From UBA4416 sp040387555 (GTDB lineage Bacteria > Bacteroidota > Bacteroidia > B-17B0 > Aurantibacillaceae): a stretch of 64,000 nucleotides of DNA. Of the stretch, positions 54,195 through 61,531 are shown piece by piece (within the stretch, counting starts at the first letter, position 1; every line of letters starts with the position of its first letter). A program made the position numbers and the translations under genes. Location: NCBI GenBank assembly GCA_040387555.1, contig JAZKDO010000008.1, forward strand, positions 1 to 64,000. Reading direction: 5' to 3'. Below the pieces are notes generated by a model. That model ran no database searches, was not told where the DNA came from, and saw only the letters and a program-made list of their open reading frames with translations.

Positions 54195-55031
54195 ATGAAC
54201 TTCCTCTCCGGATTTTTTACAGCCATTTGTAATTGCTTCAAAGGATTTAGCTTACTCTTTGAAAAAGGATTGTGGCCTTACCTATTTTATCCTTTAATTT
54301 TATGGTTCCTCATGTGGATTGGAAGTATCTGGGTGTTTTCATCTATAGCAATTGAGTTTTCTGAATATTTAAGTCGGCAATTAAACTTAAAAGAAATTCC
54401 AGATTCCGGAGCCTTCTTGTCTTTCGCCAAACCTTTTTTAACAGGCTATTTTAGCTTCATAATGGCTTGGGTTCTAAAGATTCTATTCTGGTTCATCTCA
54501 GGCACTTTTGTCAAATACATCACTTTAATTTTTCTGTCTCCTCTCTTTGCCCTACTATCTGAATCCGTGGAAGAAAAACTAGATGGCAACAAATTTCCTT
54601 TCAAGACCTCACAATTTTTAAAAGATATTGGGAGAGGTATTTTAATGAGTATCCGAAACATGCTATTGGAATATTTTTTCATTGCACTTTGTTTTATTTT
54701 AACGATCATTTTTCCACCAGTTGCTTTTATAACAGCACCTTTCCTCGTATTAGCTTCCTGGTACTTTTTAGGGTTTACAATGTTTGATTACAATTTTGAA
54801 CGGCATAAAATGAGTGTGTTACAAAGTATAAGAAAAGCCAGACAACATACAGGAATGATTTGCGGAATTGGGATGATCTATTCTTTATTTATGCTATTGC
54901 CTGTATTTATAGGTTTGATGTTTGGTCCTGTTTTAGCGATAGTTGGTGCCACAGTTTGTTTTTTGCAAATTACTCAAAAGCAAGAACCTCTTACTGTTAT
55001 TAATAAAAGCACAAACCACATAGAATTATAA
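54195..55031 (+). CDS. EI24 domain membrane protein (CysZ-like)
   Basis: A 278-residue inner-membrane protein with about six hydrophobic segments. The N-terminal amphipathic part FLSGFFTAICNCFKGFSLLF and the block with LIFLSPLFALLSESVEEKL are typical of the EI24 family, which includes the sulfate transporter CysZ. The sequence FFIALCFILTIIFPPVAFIT and YNFERHKMSVLQSIRKAR support the fold. Whether it moves sulfate is unknown. It stands alone between the adhesin and mqnA. Confidence 0.85.
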   Translation: MNFLSGFFTAICNCFKGFSLLFEKGLWPYLFYPLILWFLMWIGSIWVFSSIAIEFSEYLSRQLNLKEIPDSGAFLSFAKPFLTGYFSFIMAWVLKILFWFISGTFVKYITLIFLSPLFALLSESVEEKLDGNKFPFKTSQFLKDIGRGILMSIRNMLLEYFFIALCFILTIIFPPVAFITAPFLVLASWYFLGFTMFDYNFERHKMSVLQSIRKARQHTGMICGIGMIYSLFMLLPVFIGLMFGPVLAIVGATVCFLQITQKQEPLTVINKSTNHIEL

Positions 55032-55161
55032 GTTGAGAATAATAGAGTAAAAAACTTTACTTAACATAGTTTTTTGCATAAGATAGCTTTGTATCTAATA
55101 CTTCTAACTATACTAACCTATGTCTCTATTTGATTAAAATTTAATATCTTTCGCAGCGTAA

Positions 55162-55899
55162 ATGAAACACTCTGTATCCATAGTCAACTATTATAATACA
55201 ACTCCTTTTTTATACGGATTAAATCATACTGGTTTTCAATCACAAATAGATTTACAATTGGATATCCCAAGCGTGTGTGCACAGAAACTCAAAAACAAAC
55301 AGGTGGAAATTGGATTAGTTCCTGTTGCTATTTTACCTGAACTGGACTCTTACCATATCATTACTGATTATTGTATTGGCGCCATTGGAAAAGTAGACAG
55401 CGTGAAACTGTTTTCAGAACGACCACTGGAAGAACTGACGCATGTATTATTGGATTACCAATCAAAAACATCAGTGACTTTGGTACAGGTATTAAACAAA
55501 CATTTTTGGAAAAAAAACATGCAATTTATTCCGGCGACTGCAGGATTTGAAAAAGAAGTTACCGGAACTACCGGAGCTGTTATTATTGGTGATCGAACTT
55601 TTGGATTAACTCAGCATTCTTATCAATATGATCTGGCCGAGGAATGGCAAAAATATACTGGTCTACCTTTTGTTTTTGCGTGTTGGGTAAGCAATGTTGA
55701 ATTGGAATCTACTTTTATTAGAGCATTCAATGAAGCCTTAGCCTATGGTGTAGCTCATATTGAAGAATCCGTTTTGGATAAACCTAATCACATCAAAGAT
55801 TTTGATGCATTAGATTATTTGAAGAATAAAATTTCATACAACTTAGATTCAGACAAGAAAAAAGCTCTCTCAAAGTTTTTAGCATTGATGGCTACATAA
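55162..55899 (+). CDS. mqnA: Chorismate dehydratase MqnA (futalosine pathway)
   Basis: A 245-residue periplasmic-binding-fold enzyme that converts chorismate to 3-enolpyruvylbenzoate, the first step of the futalosine route to menaquinone. The family pattern is present: VSIVNYYNTTPFLYGL, a short ligand segment with LKNKQVEIGLVPVAILPEL, GKVDSVKLFSERPLEEL, LDYQSKTSVTLVQVL, and TGTTGAVIIGDRTFGL, with FACWVSN at the end. There is no signal peptide. The other mqn genes are not in the window. The futalosine route is used by some but not all Bacteroidota lineages. Confidence 0.9.
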   Translation: MKHSVSIVNYYNTTPFLYGLNHTGFQSQIDLQLDIPSVCAQKLKNKQVEIGLVPVAILPELDSYHIITDYCIGAIGKVDSVKLFSERPLEELTHVLLDYQSKTSVTLVQVLNKHFWKKNMQFIPATAGFEKEVTGTTGAVIIGDRTFGLTQHSYQYDLAEEWQKYTGLPFVFACWVSNVELESTFIRAFNEALAYGVAHIEESVLDKPNHIKDFDALDYLKNKISYNLDSDKKKALSKFLALMAT

Positions 55900-55978
55900 T
55901 TATTTGCAAATAAAATTTAAATTTTTTATCTTAGATAGCCTCCATAAATTAATAGATACCTGGAAATTAAATTAATTC

Positions 55979-56392
55979 ATGCTATTAGAAAAAGATCTCG
56001 ACGAAATAAATATTCTCTCTACTGAGATCTGTGAAGCTTTTACTATTAAACTAAGAGCCGATGGAATTATACATTCTCATACGTCATCCGGTATCGATTT
56101 TAATATTGAGTCGCTCAAGAAATTCAATGGAGTTATGGGAAAAATGATCAATTATCAAAAAGTTCCTTTGTTAATTACATTGGATGAATTTGCGATACCT
56201 CCAGTAGAAACCAGAACGTTTTGGGCTCAAAAAGATGCTTGCCCCTATTCTCTTGCTGATGCTTACGTGACTGATAATATCGGTCATGCAATGATTGGAA
56301 ATTTTTATCTCAAATTTAATAAGCCCGGGCGTCCTACAAAAATGTTTAAAACCAAAGAACAAGCTATTAAATGGCTCAAAACATTTTTATAA
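55979..56392 (+). CDS. DUF7793-like (STAS/SpoIIAA-like) small protein
   Basis: A 137-residue soluble protein, second member in this window of the family also at 24897. Typical features are the ADGIIHSHTSSGIDF start, the central strand with VPLLITLDEFAIPPVETRTF, IGHAMIGNFYLKFNKPGRPT and the end KMFKTKEQAIKWLKTF. It resembles DUF7793 closely, and the fold is probably STAS-like. The function is unknown. It lies between mqnA and the M1 peptidase gene without shared transcript evidence. Confidence 0.7.
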   Translation: MLLEKDLDEINILSTEICEAFTIKLRADGIIHSHTSSGIDFNIESLKKFNGVMGKMINYQKVPLLITLDEFAIPPVETRTFWAQKDACPYSLADAYVTDNIGHAMIGNFYLKFNKPGRPTKMFKTKEQAIKWLKTFL

Positions 56393-56513
56393 ATCACAGA
56401 TTGAAGGTTTCTAAAATAATGTATAAAATATAAGTTACTTCATTAATTAGAATACATTTTCACCTCTTTTTTTCTTCTATAAAATAACTATATTTAAAGG
56501 TTATTAAGTCACT

Positions 56514-59500
56514 ATGAAGAAACAATTTTTACTCCTTATTTTGAGCATCATTTCAGTATCTGAATTAACCGCTCAAAACGAATATGCTGATTACCGCTCA
56601 CAAACTAATCCTTTGTACTGGAAAAACCGAAAGCCATTTGCTGACTATTGGCAACAGGATGTGCACTACACGATTAAAGCGTCACTAAACGATACAACTG
56701 ATATTATTACGGGGCATGAAGAATTAACCTATTGGAACAATTCGCCAAAGGATTTATATTTTGTTTATTTCCATCTATACAATAACGCCCAAACAAAAGA
56801 TTCTTATTTAGCGGATCTATACAAGAACAATAACTATCGCTTAAAATTTAATAAATATAGAAAAGAGGGGCATGGCACTGATGTAGAAAAAATTAAAAGT
56901 GGTGGCACTGAATTAAAAACAGAGCTGGATAACACTGTGATGAAAGTTTACCTGGAGAAGCCTTTAAAACCAGGAGAATCCATAACGTTTGATATCGATT
57001 TCAAAACCTATTATGCTAAGGAAGTAATACGAAACCGAATGAAATTGTTCAATTCATTTGGAAATAAACATTTTGATGTCACTCACTGGTATCCACGTAT
57101 TTCTGTTTATGACCGCAAGCAAGGATGGGACACTGACCAACATATGGATCATGAATTTTATGGTGACTTCGGATCTTTTTATGTGGAATTTACCCTGCCA
57201 AATAATTACGTATTGGATGCTACCGGGGTACTTCAAAATGAAAAAGAAGTATTACCGGATTCCTTAAGACAAAAATTAGACCTGGCGAACTTTGCCAAGA
57301 AGCCCTGGAATTCTCCGCCAAGTACGATTGTGAAAAGAGATGGCACCACCAAGACCTGGAAATTTGCCGCATTAAATGTTCACGATTTTGCATTGACCGC
57401 AGATCCAACCTACCGTATTGGGGAATATATGTGGCAGGGCATTAAATGTGTGGCATTAGTTCAGGAGCCTCACGCCGCAGGATGGCAAACCTGTCCTTTA
57501 TACATTGCTAAAGTATTGGATGTAAATACTTACAACATTGGCCCTTATCATTATCCAAAAATGATATGCGCAGACGCTCAGGATGGCGTGGAATATCCAA
57601 TGCTGACACTGGATGGTGGCTATGATCCAAATTACAGGGATTTACTTGTTCATGAAATGACTCATAACTGGTTCTTTGGAATGGTAGGAAATAATGAAAC
57701 TTATCGTGCCTTTTTAGATGAAGGCTTCACCCAATTTTATACAGCTGATACTTATCAGTTTATTGATGGACCAAATAAAATTGAACAACAAGCTAAAAGT
57801 AAATACGTTCGCCGTTTTACTGAACAAAACAGGATCTTAGATGACCAGATCTATAACGGCTACATGAATGCGGTTACTGTTCGCGGTGAAGAAGTTACTC
57901 TTAACACTCATAGCGACGATTATAACGGAGGCATTCGCCACGGAGGCGGCTACAGTGCTGTATACACGAAAACAGCAGCGATGCTTAAAAATCTTGAATA
58001 CGTGTTAGGTCGGTCTTTGTTTGATAAGTGCATGCAGCATTATTTTAATCAGTGGAAATTTGCCCATCCTTATCCCGAAGATTTTAGAAATTCTATCATT
58101 CAATACAGCGGTGTTGATTTAAATTGGTTTTTTGATCAATGGTTAGAAACAACAAAAAAAATCGATTACAAAATTGGTCGCGTAAAAAAAGGAAAACAAA
58201 AAGGCGAATATTTTATCAAATTCAAACGTAAAGGTGATATGCAAATGCCGATCGATTTTGCGGTTATAGATAAGAATGATTCAGCATACCTGTATCATAT
58301 TCCTAATACCTGGTTTGAGAAGCCGGTTAAATCAAATGTTTTACCACGCTGGATTGGTTGGGGAAAAGTAAAACCAACCTATGTTGCCAAAGTACAGCTA
58401 AGCAGTAAATTAAAAAATGTGATCATTGATCCGTCTCGACGATTAGCCGATGTGGATATGATGAACAATGTGAAACATCATCGTGTAAATATCACTTTCG
58501 ATTCTAAAATTTATAACCCATTGGATTGGAAACATTATGAAATGAAGGCTCGTCCAAGTTTGTGGTATAACGGATATGATGGAGTTAAAATCGGTGCGCA
58601 TTTAAATGGCGGATATATGAACACGAAACATGTGTTTGATGTGACGGCATGGTTCAGTTCTGGTTTGGGACAAGCATATCTTGACAGCACAGTCAAAATT
58701 AATAATTATAATACCGTTTCTTTTTTATTGAATTACAGAACTTCTACAGCTAAGTTTATTAAAAAATCAAATATTTATATGACTTTGAAATCCTTGGATG
58801 GATTGGAAAGCGGACTCATTGGCTTTGAGAAAAAAAGCAATAATGAGAAAAACAGAATTTACATTCAGTACAAGGCTATGGTAAGAGATATGCCTAATGA
58901 TTTAGTGTATTTAATCAATCGCAGCGAATGGCAGATTCAAAAAATGAACAGTTATTTAAATGCGGGAATCGATCATAATTACAATTATCATAGAGGTTCA
59001 GGATTTATGAATTTGAATATGAGGGCAAGTGCGTTGACCAGGGATTATGATTATTCAAACCTTCAATACACTGCAATTAATAAAAATGACTTAGGAAAAA
59101 TTAATATCAACACACGCGTTTTTGCACAATTAGGTTTTGGAACTAAACTGGCAGATGAATCCATGCTGTTTGCAGCTGGCGCCAATCCGGAAGACCTGAT
59201 GGATAATAAGTACACACGTTCAATGGGCTTTATTCCACCTGAATGGGGCAATTATGGAGCGATGACTAATCATTTCACTTCCGGTGGAGGATTAAATTTA
59301 AGAGGCTATTCTGGTTATGTGTTAGCGGCTACTGATGAAAACGGATTTGTTGTTACAAATTATAAAGGAACAACTGGGGCTTCGGCAAGTGTTGAATTGG
59401 AATTTGGCGAATTTTTTAGTTTTATGAATATTAAAAAATTGAATAATACCATTAAAATTAATCCTTATTTGTTCGGAGATGCGGGTACCATTAATACAAA

Positions 59501-59708
59501 TATGCCTTCAAAAGCAACCGTCATGTCAGATGTGATTGCGGATGCAGGCGTTGGTGTAGCCGTAAGTATTCAAAAATGGGGTCCTTTATATGGATTAAAA
59601 CCATTAACAATCCGTTTTGATATGCCGCTATTTATAAATCGATTACCGTTTGCAGAAAAGGATTATTTTCAATTCCGTTGGATGATTGGTATTAACAGAG
59701 CTTTTTAA
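56514..59708 (+). CDS. M1 family aminopeptidase fused to an Omp85-like outer-membrane barrel
   Basis: A 1064-residue exported protein with a signal peptide ending LTAQ (residue 20). Residues about 40-560 form the M1 peptidase: the zinc site HEMTHNWFFGMVGNNETYRA at residue 380 with the third ligand Glu403 (HExxH-18-E), and MLTLDGGYD before it. From about 650 the sequence is made of amphipathic beta strands ending in aromatic residues, with GGGLNLRGYSGYV (about residue 923; the LRGY motif of Omp85-type barrels), NPYLFGDAGTI, and a final strand with a C-terminal Phe. This looks like a barrel anchor fused to the peptidase. The next gene starts 3 bases after the stop. Confidence 0.85.
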   Translation: MKKQFLLLILSIISVSELTAQNEYADYRSQTNPLYWKNRKPFADYWQQDVHYTIKASLNDTTDIITGHEELTYWNNSPKDLYFVYFHLYNNAQTKDSYLADLYKNNNYRLKFNKYRKEGHGTDVEKIKSGGTELKTELDNTVMKVYLEKPLKPGESITFDIDFKTYYAKEVIRNRMKLFNSFGNKHFDVTHWYPRISVYDRKQGWDTDQHMDHEFYGDFGSFYVEFTLPNNYVLDATGVLQNEKEVLPDSLRQKLDLANFAKKPWNSPPSTIVKRDGTTKTWKFAALNVHDFALTADPTYRIGEYMWQGIKCVALVQEPHAAGWQTCPLYIAKVLDVNTYNIGPYHYPKMICADAQDGVEYPMLTLDGGYDPNYRDLLVHEMTHNWFFGMVGNNETYRAFLDEGFTQFYTADTYQFIDGPNKIEQQAKSKYVRRFTEQNRILDDQIYNGYMNAVTVRGEEVTLNTHSDDYNGGIRHGGGYSAVYTKTAAMLKNLEYVLGRSLFDKCMQHYFNQWKFAHPYPEDFRNSIIQYSGVDLNWFFDQWLETTKKIDYKIGRVKKGKQKGEYFIKFKRKGDMQMPIDFAVIDKNDSAYLYHIPNTWFEKPVKSNVLPRWIGWGKVKPTYVAKVQLSSKLKNVIIDPSRRLADVDMMNNVKHHRVNITFDSKIYNPLDWKHYEMKARPSLWYNGYDGVKIGAHLNGGYMNTKHVFDVTAWFSSGLGQAYLDSTVKINNYNTVSFLLNYRTSTAKFIKKSNIYMTLKSLDGLESGLIGFEKKSNNEKNRIYIQYKAMVRDMPNDLVYLINRSEWQIQKMNSYLNAGIDHNYNYHRGSGFMNLNMRASALTRDYDYSNLQYTAINKNDLGKININTRVFAQLGFGTKLADESMLFAAGANPEDLMDNKYTRSMGFIPPEWGNYGAMTNHFTSGGGLNLRGYSGYVLAATDENGFVVTNYKGTTGASASVELEFGEFFSFMNIKKLNNTIKINPYLFGDAGTINTNMPSKATVMSDVIADAGVGVAVSIQKWGPLYGLKPLTIRFDMPLFINRLPFAEKDYFQFRWMIGINRAF

Positions 59709-59710
59709 TT

Positions 59711-61186
59711 ATGGAACATTATGATGTAATAGTTATTGGCGGTGGCCCTAGCGGATATGCGGGTGTAATGCGCGCACTTGATTTTAAGAAAAAAGTATTG
59801 TTGATTGAAAAAAAACGACTTGGTGGTGCCGGCGTTTATGATGGTGTGTTAACGTCTAAAACCATGTGGGAATATTCGCAGAAAATTTCATCAATACGGG
59901 AGATGATTCCCGAGTATGAAGTCGACTATTCTGACATGGAAGAAACCATTAAAGAAGCTGTATTTGAGCGTAAAACTCAGATGACAGTACATTTGAATTT
60001 ATTACAAAAACAATTACCAGACTTATTGTGTTACGAAAAAGGGTGTGCTTCATTTATTGACAGAAATACAATATCCATCAAAAAAGAAGATGGTAGTATA
60101 AAAATAGTAACGGGTGATCAGGTTTTAATTGCTACCGGTAGCAGACCAAGATATTTACCTCATATTGCCATTGATGAACAAATCATCATGACAAGCGATG
60201 GTGTGAAAAATTTAAAAGAATTGCCTGAAAGTTTGGTTGTATTAGGAGCAGGTGTAATTGGTTGTGAATTTGCCACTATATTCTCAAATCTGGGTAAAAC
60301 AAAAGTTTACCTGATTGATAAAGCTGACCGAATCCTCCCTTTTGAAGACACAGATATTTCTGAAATGATCAGGGAAAGTCTTGAAAAACACGGGGCCACT
60401 GTTCATCATGGATCCTCGTTAAAAAGAATGGAAATTATTAACGGTAAAGTGGAATATGAACTTGAATATAAAGATGGGCGAACAGAAATCATTACTGTAG
60501 ACAAAGCTTTAGTTTCTGTAGGCCGTGTAGCAAATGTGGAAAATCTGAACCTTGAAAAAGTTGGGATAAAACTCAATGAAAGAGGCAGCATTGCAAATGA
60601 TGATACTCAAACAAATGTTTCTAATATCTATGTGGCAGGTGATGTTACCACTGCTATGGCACTTGTAAATGTTGGCGAAAGAGAAGCACGTCATGCAGTT
60701 GTTCGTATGTTTGGGCCAACAGTTAAACCTTTGGACTATGAAAATATTTCTACAATCATGTTCCTGAACCCTGAAGTAGCCAGTGTAGGAATGAGTCCTC
60801 AGGATTGCGATAAAAAAGGTATTCCTCATAAAGTAGTGAAATTGGATTTTAGCACCAATGCCAGAGCTATTGCTATGCGCCAAACAAAAGGTTTTTTTAA
60901 AATTATTGTTACTAATGATAATGGCATGCGCATTTTAGGAATGCGTGTGGTTGGGGAACATGCCAGTTCAGCCATCCAGGCTGTTGCTTATTTAATTCAT
61001 ACAAATCAGGGTATCAGGGAACTAGCCGATATGATGCATCCTCATCCAAGTATTATCGAAGGCGTTCAGGAATGTTTACGAATGCTTTTAGGAAAATCGA
61101 TTTACAAATCCTCTGTATTTAAGGATAAGCTGAAGTGCTATGTTTGCGAAAACAATGTTTGTACTCCAGTGGAAACGCTTTTATAA
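59711..61186 (+). CDS. Lpd-family FAD/NAD(P) oxidoreductase lacking the redox disulfide
   Basis: A 491-residue two-dinucleotide-binding flavoprotein. The FAD motif VIGGGPSGYAGVMRA (residues 8-22) and NAD motif VLGAGVIGCEFATIFSNLG (about 178-196) are intact, as is the C-terminal HPHPSIIEG site. But the disulfide motif of Lpd (GGTCLNVGCIPSK) reads GGAGVYDGVLTSK at residues 38-50, so both Cys are replaced (Gly41, Val46). The C terminus carries an extra tail CYVCENNVC with Cys 476, 479 and 484. A soluble transhydrogenase or a flavin-only oxidase is more likely than lipoamide dehydrogenase. It starts 3 bases after the M1 gene. Confidence 0.85.
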   Translation: MEHYDVIVIGGGPSGYAGVMRALDFKKKVLLIEKKRLGGAGVYDGVLTSKTMWEYSQKISSIREMIPEYEVDYSDMEETIKEAVFERKTQMTVHLNLLQKQLPDLLCYEKGCASFIDRNTISIKKEDGSIKIVTGDQVLIATGSRPRYLPHIAIDEQIIMTSDGVKNLKELPESLVVLGAGVIGCEFATIFSNLGKTKVYLIDKADRILPFEDTDISEMIRESLEKHGATVHHGSSLKRMEIINGKVEYELEYKDGRTEIITVDKALVSVGRVANVENLNLEKVGIKLNERGSIANDDTQTNVSNIYVAGDVTTAMALVNVGEREARHAVVRMFGPTVKPLDYENISTIMFLNPEVASVGMSPQDCDKKGIPHKVVKLDFSTNARAIAMRQTKGFFKIIVTNDNGMRILGMRVVGEHASSAIQAVAYLIHTNQGIRELADMMHPHPSIIEGVQECLRMLLGKSIYKSSVFKDKLKCYVCENNVCTPVETLL

Positions 61187-61194
61187 ATAACAAA

Positions 61195-61226
61195 AAAGTC
61201 TATTCAAATTTCGTTGAATAGACTTT
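61195..61226. terminator. Bidirectional terminator between the flavoprotein and the lanthipeptide gene
   Basis: A 13-bp perfect stem (61195-61207 and 61214-61226; core GTCTATTCAA) with a 6-nt loop. The T run is stronger on the minus strand, so it ends the precursor transcript as well as the flavoprotein transcript. Confidence 0.88.
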
Positions 61227-61244
61227 AATAAATATGAGAGTTAA

Positions 61245-61433
61245 TTACCTTACCGCAGCTATTGAATCAGCTTTAGCCTTTTCTATTGTAGTATCAGTTA
61301 CTCTTAATGTATCTCCGGAAAAAGTTGATAAAGTATCAATACCACCAACAATAGCGTTCATTTGGTCATTGTTTAACTTAACAATGGTTTCTTTTTTTAA
61401 ATTTAATTTTCCAAATAATTTAATTTTCTTCAT
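61245..61433 (-). CDS. Class I lanthipeptide precursor (leader with GG site, Cys-free core)
   Basis: A 62-residue peptide. The leader (residues 1-31) has the sequence KLNLKKETIVKLNNDQMNAI and ends VGG, matching the Bacteroidota class I lanthipeptide leader pattern K-x-L-x-L-K-K-x-TI-x-x-L and the double-glycine site. The 31-residue core has nine Ser/Thr and no Cys. The start is the ATG at 61433; the frame opens at 61466, but that codon lies inside the -7 box. The gene is divergent from a LanB gene 98 bases away, so the pair forms a biosynthetic locus. Without Cys the core cannot form lanthionine alone; dehydrated residues or a partner peptide are possible. Confidence 0.75.
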   Translation of the reverse strand: MKKIKLFGKLNLKKETIVKLNNDQMNAIVGGIDTLSTFSGDTLRVTDTTIEKAKADSIAAVR

Positions 61434-61463
61434 CTCAAATAAGTTTATGTAGTTTATATAGAT

Positions 61464-61493
61464 CAAAAATAAATAATTTTATCATTAAAACAA
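61464..61493 (-). promoter_or_regulatory. Promoter of the lanthipeptide precursor (TTG, 19 nt, TATTTTTG)
   Basis: On the minus strand TTG (61491-61493) and TATTTTTG (61464-61471) are 19 bases apart, matching the Bacteroidota consensus. Transcription would start near 61457, leaving a leader of about 24 bases before the ATG at 61433. Confidence 0.65.
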
Positions 61494-61531
61494 GAACTAA
61501 GATGTATTTTTAAATACTATTTGCAGAATTT

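Noticed and set aside
60509..60883. 124-residue minus-strand frame inside the flavoprotein gene
   Set aside because: It is a shadow of the NAD domain coding sequence, with no start signal.
61467..61531. A second small precursor peptide in the divergent gap before LanB
   Set aside because: The gap holds the precursor promoter and has no frame with a leader-like sequence.
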